Assembly: GCA_934699585.1 (NCBI GenBank)
Contig: CAKUWY010000004.1
Coordinates: 116,172-180,171 of the forward strand
Length of the DNA stretch: 64,000 bases
Direction: 5' to 3'
Source: an uncultured Fibrobacter sp.
GTDB taxonomy: Bacteria > Fibrobacterota > Fibrobacteria > Fibrobacterales > Fibrobacteraceae
Shown: one piece after another, positions 18,186 through 25,883 of the stretch
How the letters are laid out: each line of letters opens with the position of its first letter
Numbering within the stretch: the first letter of the stretch is position 1
The notes under the pieces: generated by a model
The model's input: the letters and a program-made list of their open reading frames with translations, nothing else
Told to the model about the DNA's origin: nothing
The model's database searches: none
Made by a program: the position numbers and the translations under genes

Positions 18186-19277
18186 ATGATTGAACCCCGT
18201 CCAGAATTGTCCAAGCTTTCCGATTACGTTCCCGGGAAATCCATCGAGGAAATCCGCGAGCGCTACGGCCTTACCAAGGTGGTAAAGCTGGCCTCCAACG
18301 AAAACCCGCTGGGAGCATCTCCCAAGGCGGTGGAAGCCTTCCACAAGATTGCGGACAGTCTGCACCTTTACCCCCGCGGAGACGCCCCTTCCATGATTCG
18401 CTCTCTGGCCGAAAAATTCGGCGTTAAGCGTGAACAGATTGTGGTAGGCAACGGCTCCGACGAAATCATCGACATGGTAGGGAAGGCGTTCATCCGTCAG
18501 GGCGACAACTGTGTGGCCATCACGCCCACCTTTTCCGTTTACAAGTTTACCACCCTTTCCAACGGTGCGGATTTCGTTGGCGTAGGCGAAGGGGAGGCCA
18601 AGACCGGCCTCGACGACCTTGCCAAGGCCATAAATGCCAGGACCCGCGTGGCCTTTATCTGCAACCCCAACAATCCCACGGGCCTTTACTACAGCGAAAC
18701 CGAAATCCGTGACTTCTTGAAAAAAGTCCCGCAGAACGTGCTGGTGTTTCTGGACGAGGCCTACTCCGAATTCGCCACCGCTCCCGACTACCCCAAGCTG
18801 GTGGGTGCCCTGGACGAATTCCCGAACCTCTTTATCAACCGCACCTTCAGCAAGATTTACGGGCTGGCAGGGCTTCGTGTAGGCTATGCCATGGCCAGCG
18901 CCGAAGTGGTGCGTCACCTGTGGAAGGTGAAACCGCCTTTCGACGTGAACCAGGCGGCACAAGTGGCTGCCATCGCCGCCCTTGGGGATACCGACCACGT
19001 AGAGGCTACCCGCAAAATGAACGGCGAGGGAATCCAGTTCCTCACTCGTGAATTTACGGTTCTCGGCTTCAAGGTGCTTCCCACCCAGGCGAATTTCATC
19101 TGCGTCCACATTGGAGCCATGGCGAAGGACCTTGTGGCGTTCTTGGAACAGAACGGCATGATTGTCCGCGGGCTTACCAGTTTCGGCATGCCCGAACACG
19201 TGCGCATCACGGTGGGCCGGCCCGAAGAAAACGAACTTCTGATGGCCCTCGTCAAAAAATGGAAAGGGGAGGCATAG
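18186..19277 (+). CDS. hisC: Histidinol-phosphate aminotransferase HisC
   Basis: A 363-residue PLP-dependent class II aminotransferase converting imidazole-acetol phosphate to histidinol phosphate. Visible motifs: SNENPLG near the N-terminus, GNGSDEIID, CNPNNPTG, DEAYSEF, and the PLP-lysine region NRTFSKIYGLAGLRVGY. AGAGG at 18175-18180 fits the ATG at 18186; the GTG at 18180 lies within that site. hisN follows with no intervening base, so two late histidine steps are coupled. Confidence 0.95.
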   Translation: MIEPRPELSKLSDYVPGKSIEEIRERYGLTKVVKLASNENPLGASPKAVEAFHKIADSLHLYPRGDAPSMIRSLAEKFGVKREQIVVGNGSDEIIDMVGKAFIRQGDNCVAITPTFSVYKFTTLSNGADFVGVGEGEAKTGLDDLAKAINARTRVAFICNPNNPTGLYYSETEIRDFLKKVPQNVLVFLDEAYSEFATAPDYPKLVGALDEFPNLFINRTFSKIYGLAGLRVGYAMASAEVVRHLWKVKPPFDVNQAAQVAAIAALGDTDHVEATRKMNGEGIQFLTREFTVLGFKVLPTQANFICVHIGAMAKDLVAFLEQNGMIVRGLTSFGMPEHVRITVGRPEENELLMALVKKWKGEA

Positions 19278-20093
19278 ATGGCGGCAACGGCTACAAACCA
19301 GGATCTTTTGAAAATCGCCCTCAAGGCCTCCGAGATGGCCGAAGAGAACATTTTGAAGTATTTCCAGCGGGACTTGAGCATCGAATGGAAAGCGGACAGG
19401 ACGCCCGTTACTCTCGCCGACAAGAGCACCGAAGAATTGCTCCGTGAATTCTGGCTCAAGGAAACTCCCGACTTTGGCGTGCTGGGCGAAGAATTCGGCG
19501 ACGGCCTTTCGGATAAGGAATACCGCTGGATTGTGGACCCTATCGACGGCACCAAGTCATTCATCCGGGGCGTTCCCCTGTTCGGCACGCTGATTGCGCT
19601 CTACCGCAAGAACGTGCCCGTGGCAAGCGTCATCCGCATACCGGCCCTGCACAGCGCCGTGTGGGCGGTCCAAGACGGCGGCGCGTTTTTGGACGGACAC
19701 CCGGTCCGCTGCTCCAGAGTCCATTCCCTGGCCGACGCCCTGGTGCTATCGGGAACGGTGAACACCATGGAAACGGTGGGCTTTGGCGAAGGCTTCGCGA
19801 AACTCCGCCGGAGCGCGAACCTCTACCGCGGCTGGGGCGACTGCTACGGTTATTACATGGTGGCGTCGGGCCGCGCCGAAGTGATGGTGGACCCCGTTGT
19901 CTCCCTGTGGGACATTGCCGCCTACCCGCTTCTGTTCAAGGAAGCGGGCGGAAAGTTCACCACCATCGAAGGGGAGTCGGATCTCTTCGACGAAGCGGGT
20001 CACCCCATCGCCTCTGTCCACGAAGGCTATACCTCCATCGCTACCAACGGCATCCTCCACAACCCCGCCCGAATCCTATTGAACGGCCGGTAG
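19278..20093 (+). CDS. hisN: Inositol-monophosphatase-family phosphatase, probable histidinol-phosphatase HisN
   Basis: A 271-residue metal-dependent phosphatase. Metal-binding motifs: GEEFG (about 72-76), WIVDPIDGTKSFIRG (about 85-99) and WDIAAYPLLFKEAGG near the C-terminus. The WIVDPIDGTKSFIRGVPLFG form is typical of the HisN type rather than of SuhB or CysQ. The position directly after hisC supports histidinol phosphate as substrate; the step is dephosphorylation to histidinol. Confidence in the family is high, in the exact substrate good but from context. Confidence 0.87.
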   Translation: MAATATNQDLLKIALKASEMAEENILKYFQRDLSIEWKADRTPVTLADKSTEELLREFWLKETPDFGVLGEEFGDGLSDKEYRWIVDPIDGTKSFIRGVPLFGTLIALYRKNVPVASVIRIPALHSAVWAVQDGGAFLDGHPVRCSRVHSLADALVLSGTVNTMETVGFGEGFAKLRRSANLYRGWGDCYGYYMVASGRAEVMVDPVVSLWDIAAYPLLFKEAGGKFTTIEGESDLFDEAGHPIASVHEGYTSIATNGILHNPARILLNGR

Positions 20094-20391
20094 CTTTTTA
20101 TTGAAAGGGGGAAGCCTCCCGCACCACCTAAAGGTGGCCATGTACACTAAGGCCTAAAGGCCAAGTGTCCAAAGGTCTCCTAGGGGCTCTGCCCCTAAGA
20201 CCCCGTTCCCGTGTCATCCTGAGCCCTGAAAGGGCGAAGGATCCAGACCCGTTTTTTAACAAATTAAATCACTGCAGGAGGAAACTCTTGTGACTGTTAG
20301 TCCCTGCGAGTTTCCGCCGAGAGTCCTGATTACTTGTGTATTATCGGTAATTTCCAGGAATTATGACAGTTTTTTTCTGTCCTAGTTTTTC
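20094..20391. other. Repeat-rich intergenic stretch, no gene seen
   Basis: Several short palindromes follow hisN: CCACCT-AAA-GGTGG, GGCCT-AAA-GGCC and TAGGGG-CTCTG-CCCCTA. At 20213-20258 lies a GTCATCCTGAG...AAGGATCC element ending in CGTTTTTTA, which may terminate hisN. At 20273-20315 is the 43-base repeat described separately. The rest is AT-rich with no supported reading frame. Confidence 0.6.
20273..20315 (+). repeat. 43-bp dispersed repeat with GGAAACTC/GAGTTTCC arms
   Basis: Identical over 43 bases, in opposite orientation, to 40463-40505. It begins TGCAGGAGGAAACTC and ends CTGCGAGTTTCC, with 8-base inverted arms GGAAACTC/GAGTTTCC. Confidence 0.9.
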
Positions 20392-20419
20392 CTCGACTTA
20401 TAAAGAGCCCCTATAAGAC
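20392..20419 (+). repeat. Dispersed boundary repeat, copy R4 (core only)
   Basis: CTCGACTTATAAAGAGC, then CCCTATAAGAC. The first arm has A for G, weakening the hairpin. It forms the left edge of the AT-rich island; the copy at 21774 forms the right edge. Confidence 0.75.
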
Positions 20420-20486
20420 TTATGTAAATTTAGCTTGATTTGCTGATATTGAACCAAATTGAGTTTTTTTTGTCGCATAAAATTCT

Positions 20487-21080
20487 TCATAGAGAATGGT
20501 CATAACAAAATTCTGATTCGGTTATTGGCAAGGCTGCAAAACAGTAGCCGTCACGGCAACCTAAACGAATTGACAACAAAGGAGACTTATAATCGGAAAA
20601 ATAAGGTACTACAAAATTCTCGTCCTGTGAAAACCAATTTACGGTATCTTTTTCTGTGATTATGTTGGTAATCCGACCACCACTGATGAATTCCGATATG
20701 TCGATTTTCTGTTCGATTTCCGAGCCATAAATAATCAAATTCAGTTTCGTTGATTCTAATTCTATCTTGTTAAAAGGAGTGCTGAAAAAATGATATGCGT
20801 ACCATAGTGGATAGTCCCTAGAACAAGTATATTTTCCCAACTGTGAAATAGTGTCGGTAATGAAATGTGTTGATATGGTTGTATCCATACAAATAAAAGA
20901 TTCGTTAAAAAATCTAAAATCCCTATTATTGCAACTAAGTTTAGTACTATCAATTCTAGTCGTTGTCAATAAATTAATGTTAGCAAAAAGATTTGCCTCG
21001 TAACAATTTACGTTTTCTTCATTGAACGTACAACCTCCTAGAAGGAAACATAATGCTGCGGATATCATTATATTTTTCAT
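20487..21080 (-). CDS. Small lipoprotein of unknown function, paralogue A
   Basis: A 197-residue lipoprotein with lipobox LLGGC (Cys about 16). It is Cys-containing, with a C-terminal motif GCRDGYCFAALPITESEFC that its neighbour shares in the form NCHDGYCFASLPITDNEYC. Codon use is markedly AT-rich compared with the rest of the window, which suggests transfer. No family recognised. It follows its paralogue, 79 bases downstream in the same direction, so the pair arose by tandem duplication. Confidence 0.7.
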   Translation of the reverse strand: MKNIMISAALCFLLGGCTFNEENVNCYEANLFANINLLTTTRIDSTKLSCNNRDFRFFNESFICMDTTISTHFITDTISQLGKYTCSRDYPLWYAYHFFSTPFNKIELESTKLNLIIYGSEIEQKIDISEFISGGRITNIITEKDTVNWFSQDENFVVPYFSDYKSPLLSIRLGCRDGYCFAALPITESEFCYDHSL

Positions 21081-21159
21081 TTTGTATTATAAAAAACTAA
21101 TAATTTAATCAGACGTCAAAAAATTCTTTTCAAACATTGCGAAAATGCTGCTGTTTGAT

Positions 21160-21735
21160 TTATTTGTCAAAACAATATTCATTGTCTGTTATTGGCAAGG
21201 ACGCAAAACAGTAGCCGTCATGACAATTCATTAGAGTAAAAGCGGAGAAATCGTAATCTGGATTCGTGCTTATTGTTGGGTTGCTATAACTAAATAGCCA
21301 TGCCGTATCTTGTTCAGAGAATACATTTATGATTTTTTTTTCAACTAAAAAATTATTTAGGTCTAATGAGGAAGTTTCATTTTTCTTTGATATTTGCAAA
21401 GAGACCTGGTTGCTCCTTATGTCATGGTCGTATTTTATGTTACATCCTATGCTGATAAACCAAATACTGTTTCCTAAGTTGTTTATGCTGTCAATGTCAC
21501 TAGGAGAATAGAGTGAATCGTTGTCTTTTTTTACGAATAGCAATTCGTAATTGTTGCTACAGAGAATCTCGTTGTTTTTAGTGACTTTAATTTCGTTGAT
21601 TCTTGTTGTAGATATAATCCTTATTCCTATAATTTGATCTGTTTTGGTGCATTCTTGAGGTGTGTTGTCATAGGTGCAACTGATAAGGATTAGGACTATA
21701 CAAAGGCTAAAAAAATATAAAGACATTATTTGCAT
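21160..21735 (-). CDS. Small lipoprotein of unknown function, paralogue B
   Basis: A 191-residue lipoprotein with a hydrophobic leader and lipobox LISC. A shared C-terminal segment (EQDTAWLFS..., then DGYCFASLPIT) marks it as a paralogue of the gene downstream; the two also share long stretches of DNA near the 3' end, so the duplication is not ancient. Very AT-rich. The ATGs at 21735 and 21726 are both possible starts. Function unknown. Confidence 0.68.
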   Translation of the reverse strand: MQIMSLYFFSLCIVLILISCTYDNTPQECTKTDQIIGIRIISTTRINEIKVTKNNEILCSNNYELLFVKKDNDSLYSPSDIDSINNLGNSIWFISIGCNIKYDHDIRSNQVSLQISKKNETSSLDLNNFLVEKKIINVFSEQDTAWLFSYSNPTISTNPDYDFSAFTLMNCHDGYCFASLPITDNEYCFDK

Positions 21736-21773
21736 GATTTAACGCACCTCCAAATTAATAGAATAGATTTTAT

Positions 21774-21860
21774 TCCCGCTCATAAAGAGCCCCTATAAGA
21801 CATACTTTTTGAATATACCTTATTTTATGCGGGTTCGCAAGCGTTTTGACGCTGAAAAAA
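21774..21860 (+). repeat. Dispersed boundary repeat, copy R5 (long form)
   Basis: CCCGCTCATAAAGAGCC, then CCTATAAGAC, the tail TTGAATATACC, and ATGCGGGTTCGCAAGCG as in the copy at 12619, then a GACGCTGAAAAA segment. It runs directly into a fragment of an ATPase gene. Confidence 0.82.
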
Positions 21861-21879
21861 TCAGAAAAAAAAGGATGGA

Positions 21880-21966
21880 TTTCTGGGATTTTGTCGATTT
21901 CCTTCAAGGAAAATGTCACCGGCATGACGATTCCCTCCGAAGAAGAATAGTTGAAAAATGTAAGCT
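21880..21966 (+). pseudogene. Remnant of an AAA_14/DUF4143 ATPase gene
   Basis: Bases about 21895-21963 align with 13187-13254 of the intact ATPase gene, including the exact segment ACGATTCCCTCCGAAGAAGAA; the following A-to-T change makes an in-frame TAG, and the similarity ends soon after. The 5' half of the gene is missing: the long boundary repeat lies almost next to this internal piece, so a deletion removed the region between. Confidence 0.75.
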
Positions 21967-22004
21967 GACGATGCGGGGGAAATAGGGATTTTAGGGGGTG
22001 CCCT

Positions 22005-24509
22005 TCACTCCTCTTCCAGCATCGTCTCCACCAGCATGGTGTCGGGGGTGAACTGCACGGTGATGGTCCCGTGCTTTGCCGTGTTCAGGTAAGGAATGCC
22101 CAGGGAGTCCAGCCGGTCCGTGACCTGCTTGTGGGGGTGACGGAACCTGTTTTTCCGGCCGCTGGAGACCAGGGCGAGTCTTGGGCCTACCGCCGTCAGA
22201 AAGTTCCTGCTGCTAGACGTCTTGCTGCCGTGATGGCCCAGTTTCAGCACGTCGCTTTTCAAGAAGGCGTGAGACCGGAGGATCTTCTTTTCGCCGGCTA
22301 CCGTCAGGTCGCCGGTCAAGATGGCGGAATGCCCCAGGCCCTTCATCCGGAAAGTGATGCTTTCTTCATTGGTCTCGGCGCACTTGTCGCTAGAAACTGG
22401 GTGCAGGGCCCGAATCTCGAAAAAGTTCTCGGACCAGGTGAACCCCCGGCCGATATCCCGCAGGGGGATTCCCCGCTCCAGCACCACGGCCATCGTTTTA
22501 ATCCAGGCGGGTTTCGGCTCCAGCCTTGCGCACTCGCTGACCCAGAGTTCCTTGACGGGAAAACTTTTTACAATCCCGAGGACCCCGCCGAAATGGTCCG
22601 CGTCGGCGTGTGTCACCACGAGGGCGTCCAGCTTTAGGATACCGGAATGTCGCAAGTAGGGAACTATGATATCCTTGCCCGAGTCCCTGCGGTCATTGGG
22701 TCCGCTATCGACTAGGATGTTTTTCCCCGAAGGGGTGGTAATCAGTATGGCGTCCCCCTGCCCGATGTCGATGGCGGTAAGGCTCCAGGTGGGCCAGACC
22801 ACGTCACGGTAATTGCATGCAAAATAAAAACCCGAAAAGAAAAGGAGGCCCAGGGAGAAAAGGATGGCGCCAAGCCTGTTTTTGCGGATGCTGGTAAGCA
22901 GGGCAAACGCAAAGCCCATCAGCAACAGCACAAAGGGCGGGTAGGGCCCTACGGTCACCGATGCCGCCGAAGAATCGGAAAGCAGGTGGGTCAAGAGGCT
23001 TGCGGTCCGGAGCAGGACCGATGCCGCGCTGCAAAAGATGCCCGTCACAAAGTCGATGGGCGAAAGCAGCGCAAAGAGCCCGGCCTCCATTCCCCAAGAA
23101 ATCAGGGGGACGATGACAATGTTCCCGAGCCAGGCCAGTGGAGCGAGGGTCTTGAAATGATAAATCAGGAGAGGTGCTGTCGCCAAGGTGGCGCACAGCG
23201 TCACGTAGGTGGGTTCGACGACAAAACTCTGGAACTTGGCCCAAAGTTTGTTCTTCGAGAGGCTTTCGGGTAGAGCCTTCAGGGGATTGTGGCTGGACCC
23301 GAGAATGATTCCGGCGGTAGCTGCCGCTGACAGCTGGAATCCGGGATTCCAGAGCACCTGGGGATTCGGAAGCAAGATGAGAATCAGGGCCACCCCCAGG
23401 CTGTTTAGCGCACCCGCCGGCCGTTGCAGGAGCATACCTACCTGGGGCACGGCGAACATGATGACGGCCCGGGTCACCGCAGGAGAGCCGCCGGTCACGG
23501 GCACGTAGATGGCAAGGAGCAAGATGCCCACTACCCGCACAATCCTGTGGGGGAGTCCCGTCGCCTTCAGGAACGTCATCAGGAGCCCCGCCAGCAGCAC
23601 CACATGGAATCCGCTAATGGCCAGAACGTGTACCAGTCCCGACCGTTGGAAATCGCTCCGCAAGGCTTCGGGAATGCCGCTCCGGTCCCCGGCCAGGAGT
23701 CCCATCAAAAGTCCCGTTTCTGCCGGGTCCAAGAACCGCGACAGCTTTTGGCGAATCCAGTTCCTGAAATGGTAAAAGCTCCGCTCGAAAGTCCAGCCGC
23801 CCCGCCTGCTTTCCCAGTGCAGCATTTTCCCGTAGGCGGCAAGATTCTGGCTGTCTAGCCATTTTCGGGTATCGAAGGCTCCCGGGACTGTGGGCGGTTC
23901 CACCGGGTACCAGGATGCCTCGTAACAGAGGGAGTCTCCTGGTTCCGGCAAAAGGGGGAGGGCGCGCTTTTCGGTAAGGCGGACGCAGTAGGTTCCGGCG
24001 ACTTCTTTGACCGAACGATTCGGCACCGTTGCGACCTGCGTGTCGGCTTCTGCGCCCCCTGCGTCAACCGCTGCGACCCGCGCGTCAGCTATTGTGACCT
24101 GTGAGGAATGGACCATCACCACAAACGCCGTTCCGTTGCTCCGAGGCAGCACCGCCTCTACCGTACCGCAACCCTCCTTCGGCGGCACAGTTACGACCTG
24201 CGAATTAGCCGCTGTTACGAACTGCGAACCTGGCACTGTTATGACCTGATTTGCGGTCGTCTCCCCACTCGAAAATACCCGTGCCGAAATCAGAATGCTC
24301 CCGATACCTGCGAGCAGCGCCGCCAGTACCACCCGCTGGGTAAATTTTCCAGAAACATGGGCTAGGCTCCACAACAAGGCCAGGAGAACTGCTCCGTAAA
24401 GGGGCGTTTCAACGGCGGTTATGACGGCTATCATCGTGAAGGCTGCCACCAGGGCAGGCTTCCCCGCCAGGGGAAATGTCAATTCCCGAAAAGAAGAAAA
24501 AAGCTTCAT
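22005..24509 (-). CDS. comEC: ComEC/Rec2-family DNA-uptake channel
   Basis: About 834 residues from the ATG at 24509. N-terminal membrane helices and a DUF4131-like soluble part are followed by the competence domain with many helices (LLMGLLAGDRSGIP, LVHVLAISGFHVVLLAGL, PVTGGSPAVTRAVIM) and a C-terminal metallo-beta-lactamase-like domain (AIDIGQGDAILI, DSGPNDR, VTHADADHFGG, LGHHGSKTSS). It would move single-stranded DNA across the inner membrane during transformation. The soluble N-terminal part holds two short tandem peptide repeats. Upstream in-frame codons overlap the divergent gene's leader and are not counted. A pilT gene is in the window; no other competence gene is. Confidence 0.93.
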   Translation of the reverse strand: MKLFSSFRELTFPLAGKPALVAAFTMIAVITAVETPLYGAVLLALLWSLAHVSGKFTQRVVLAALLAGIGSILISARVFSSGETTANQVITVPGSQFVTAANSQVVTVPPKEGCGTVEAVLPRSNGTAFVVMVHSSQVTIADARVAAVDAGGAEADTQVATVPNRSVKEVAGTYCVRLTEKRALPLLPEPGDSLCYEASWYPVEPPTVPGAFDTRKWLDSQNLAAYGKMLHWESRRGGWTFERSFYHFRNWIRQKLSRFLDPAETGLLMGLLAGDRSGIPEALRSDFQRSGLVHVLAISGFHVVLLAGLLMTFLKATGLPHRIVRVVGILLLAIYVPVTGGSPAVTRAVIMFAVPQVGMLLQRPAGALNSLGVALILILLPNPQVLWNPGFQLSAAATAGIILGSSHNPLKALPESLSKNKLWAKFQSFVVEPTYVTLCATLATAPLLIYHFKTLAPLAWLGNIVIVPLISWGMEAGLFALLSPIDFVTGIFCSAASVLLRTASLLTHLLSDSSAASVTVGPYPPFVLLLMGFAFALLTSIRKNRLGAILFSLGLLFFSGFYFACNYRDVVWPTWSLTAIDIGQGDAILITTPSGKNILVDSGPNDRRDSGKDIIVPYLRHSGILKLDALVVTHADADHFGGVLGIVKSFPVKELWVSECARLEPKPAWIKTMAVVLERGIPLRDIGRGFTWSENFFEIRALHPVSSDKCAETNEESITFRMKGLGHSAILTGDLTVAGEKKILRSHAFLKSDVLKLGHHGSKTSSSRNFLTAVGPRLALVSSGRKNRFRHPHKQVTDRLDSLGIPYLNTAKHGTITVQFTPDTMLVETMLEEE
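24028..24260 (-). repeat. Coding minisatellites inside comEC
   Basis: Two blocks. Units starting at 24028, 24049, 24070 and 24091 are 21 bases apart and encode the 7-residue words TQVATVP, AGGAEAD, ARVAAVD and SQVTIAD. Units at 24190, 24214 and 24238 are 24 bases apart and encode the 8-residue words SQVVTVPP, SQFVTAAN and NQVITVPG. All keep frame. They lie on either side of a normal-looking OB-fold-like stretch. Confidence 0.75.
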
Positions 24510-24550
24510 TTTGCACAATCCTTTGTGACTTGTTTTTGTACTTTTGGGGC

Positions 24551-25882
24551 ATGGCCAGGTCAGATTTTTTTGCCCCTCTATGTATAAGACGCTTTTTTTG
24601 TGCAAAAAAAGCCTACCCCCTGTTCATTTTTTTCACTTTTTGGGGTTTGACCGTCTTTTTTTCGGCCTGTAGCGAAGATTCCGACCCGGAAAGAATTGTT
24701 TACCCGCTGGAAAAGGAACTTTACGTCATGTTCCCCAACGACCCCGCCCTGGGGGATTCCGTGGAGGCGCATCTTTCCACGGGAGTTATGATGATTGTGC
24801 ACCCGGGCGGGCTCTACACCCTTTCTTTCGGGGTGGATTCGGCCTATGAGGCTCCCAAGATGCAGCTGTTCCGTTTTTACGAGCATCGCGATGGCGACGG
24901 GTATGGAATGTCCAAGATGGAAACCCTAAAACCCGAAGTTTCCGGTGGACGTTATGTCTTTAACTTTGTCTGTGAAGAAAACGAAAAATCCATCTGGGGC
25001 CTCACCCTGGTGCAGGATGACGATTATTACAGGGGTAAAACTCCCGACGTCAAGTTCGAAGGCTCGGGCAAGTATTCCAATCACCTTTCCCTGAACCTGA
25101 TTCCTGTGGGGCTTATCGACCCTATCGAGGGAGTAGACGGAATGGACAGCCTTGCAAAAATGTTGCTGCAGGCATTCCGCAAAGCTTACACCTCCTTTGT
25201 CATTGATACGATTTATGTCAACTACGCCTCGAAACATCCGATCCTCGGGAGTAAATACCCGTCAGACGCGCATTGGCACGCGGGGGCGACCTCTGAGGAT
25301 ATGACCCTTGCGGAACTGGGCGGCTGGCCCGTGAAGGGAGTGAACGAAGCTTTGGACATTGTCCTGGTCCACCGCATCAACGAGCTCAATGTTTTGGGTT
25401 ATGCAGCCCTTTTTGCCTCTAACCTCACGGGAGGCGAGGGCAGCACGGTCATCGTGGGGAGTCATGCCCTCGTGTCAACGGGGGAGCGCACCCTCGCCGC
25501 CGAAGAAATCGTGAAGGTGGCGGTTCACGAGACCGGGCATTTCTTTGGGCTTCGGCATACCACTTCCACCTGGGCAGATATAGAAGGCTATCAGGACTTG
25601 TCCATTCTAGAAGACGGATTCGAGGACACCCCCTCATGTCCGGAGCTCCTGAAAAGCGGTCTGTACAAAAAAGGCGGAACCTCCGGAGTGCGGGACTATT
25701 CCTTGCCGGGTCGCGCCTACAAGATGATAGACCGGATGGCCTACGGCATAGCCTTCAATGAAGACGATTGTCCCGATGCTTCCTTTGTCATGTTCCCGGT
25801 GAGTACGGAACAGTCCATGAGGGAGTTTTCTAAACAGCAGTTGAAGGTCCTTAAGCAGAACCTGACGCTTATTCCCCATTAG
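24551..25882 (+). CDS. Lipoprotein zinc metalloprotease (metzincin type)
   Basis: A 443-residue lipoprotein: a basic, long N-terminal region, hydrophobic leader and lipobox FFSAC (about residue 40), then a beta-rich part and a protease domain. The zinc site is HETGHFFGLRH (326-336), which matches the metzincin HExxHxxGxxH. The TAG at the end is one base from the convergent diguanylate cyclase gene. It starts 41 bases from comEC in the opposite direction, so their promoters overlap. The in-frame ATG at 24476 would place the start within comEC; the ATG at 24551 is preferred. Likely anchored in the envelope; substrate unknown. Confidence 0.8.
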   Translation: MARSDFFAPLCIRRFFCAKKAYPLFIFFTFWGLTVFFSACSEDSDPERIVYPLEKELYVMFPNDPALGDSVEAHLSTGVMMIVHPGGLYTLSFGVDSAYEAPKMQLFRFYEHRDGDGYGMSKMETLKPEVSGGRYVFNFVCEENEKSIWGLTLVQDDDYYRGKTPDVKFEGSGKYSNHLSLNLIPVGLIDPIEGVDGMDSLAKMLLQAFRKAYTSFVIDTIYVNYASKHPILGSKYPSDAHWHAGATSEDMTLAELGGWPVKGVNEALDIVLVHRINELNVLGYAALFASNLTGGEGSTVIVGSHALVSTGERTLAAEEIVKVAVHETGHFFGLRHTTSTWADIEGYQDLSILEDGFEDTPSCPELLKSGLYKKGGTSGVRDYSLPGRAYKMIDRMAYGIAFNEDDCPDASFVMFPVSTEQSMREFSKQQLKVLKQNLTLIPH

Positions 25883-25883
25883 T

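Noticed and set aside
17415..19199. 594-residue minus-strand frame
   Set aside because: Only the part from 18122 down has a signal peptide and typical sequence; the upstream part is antisense to hisC.
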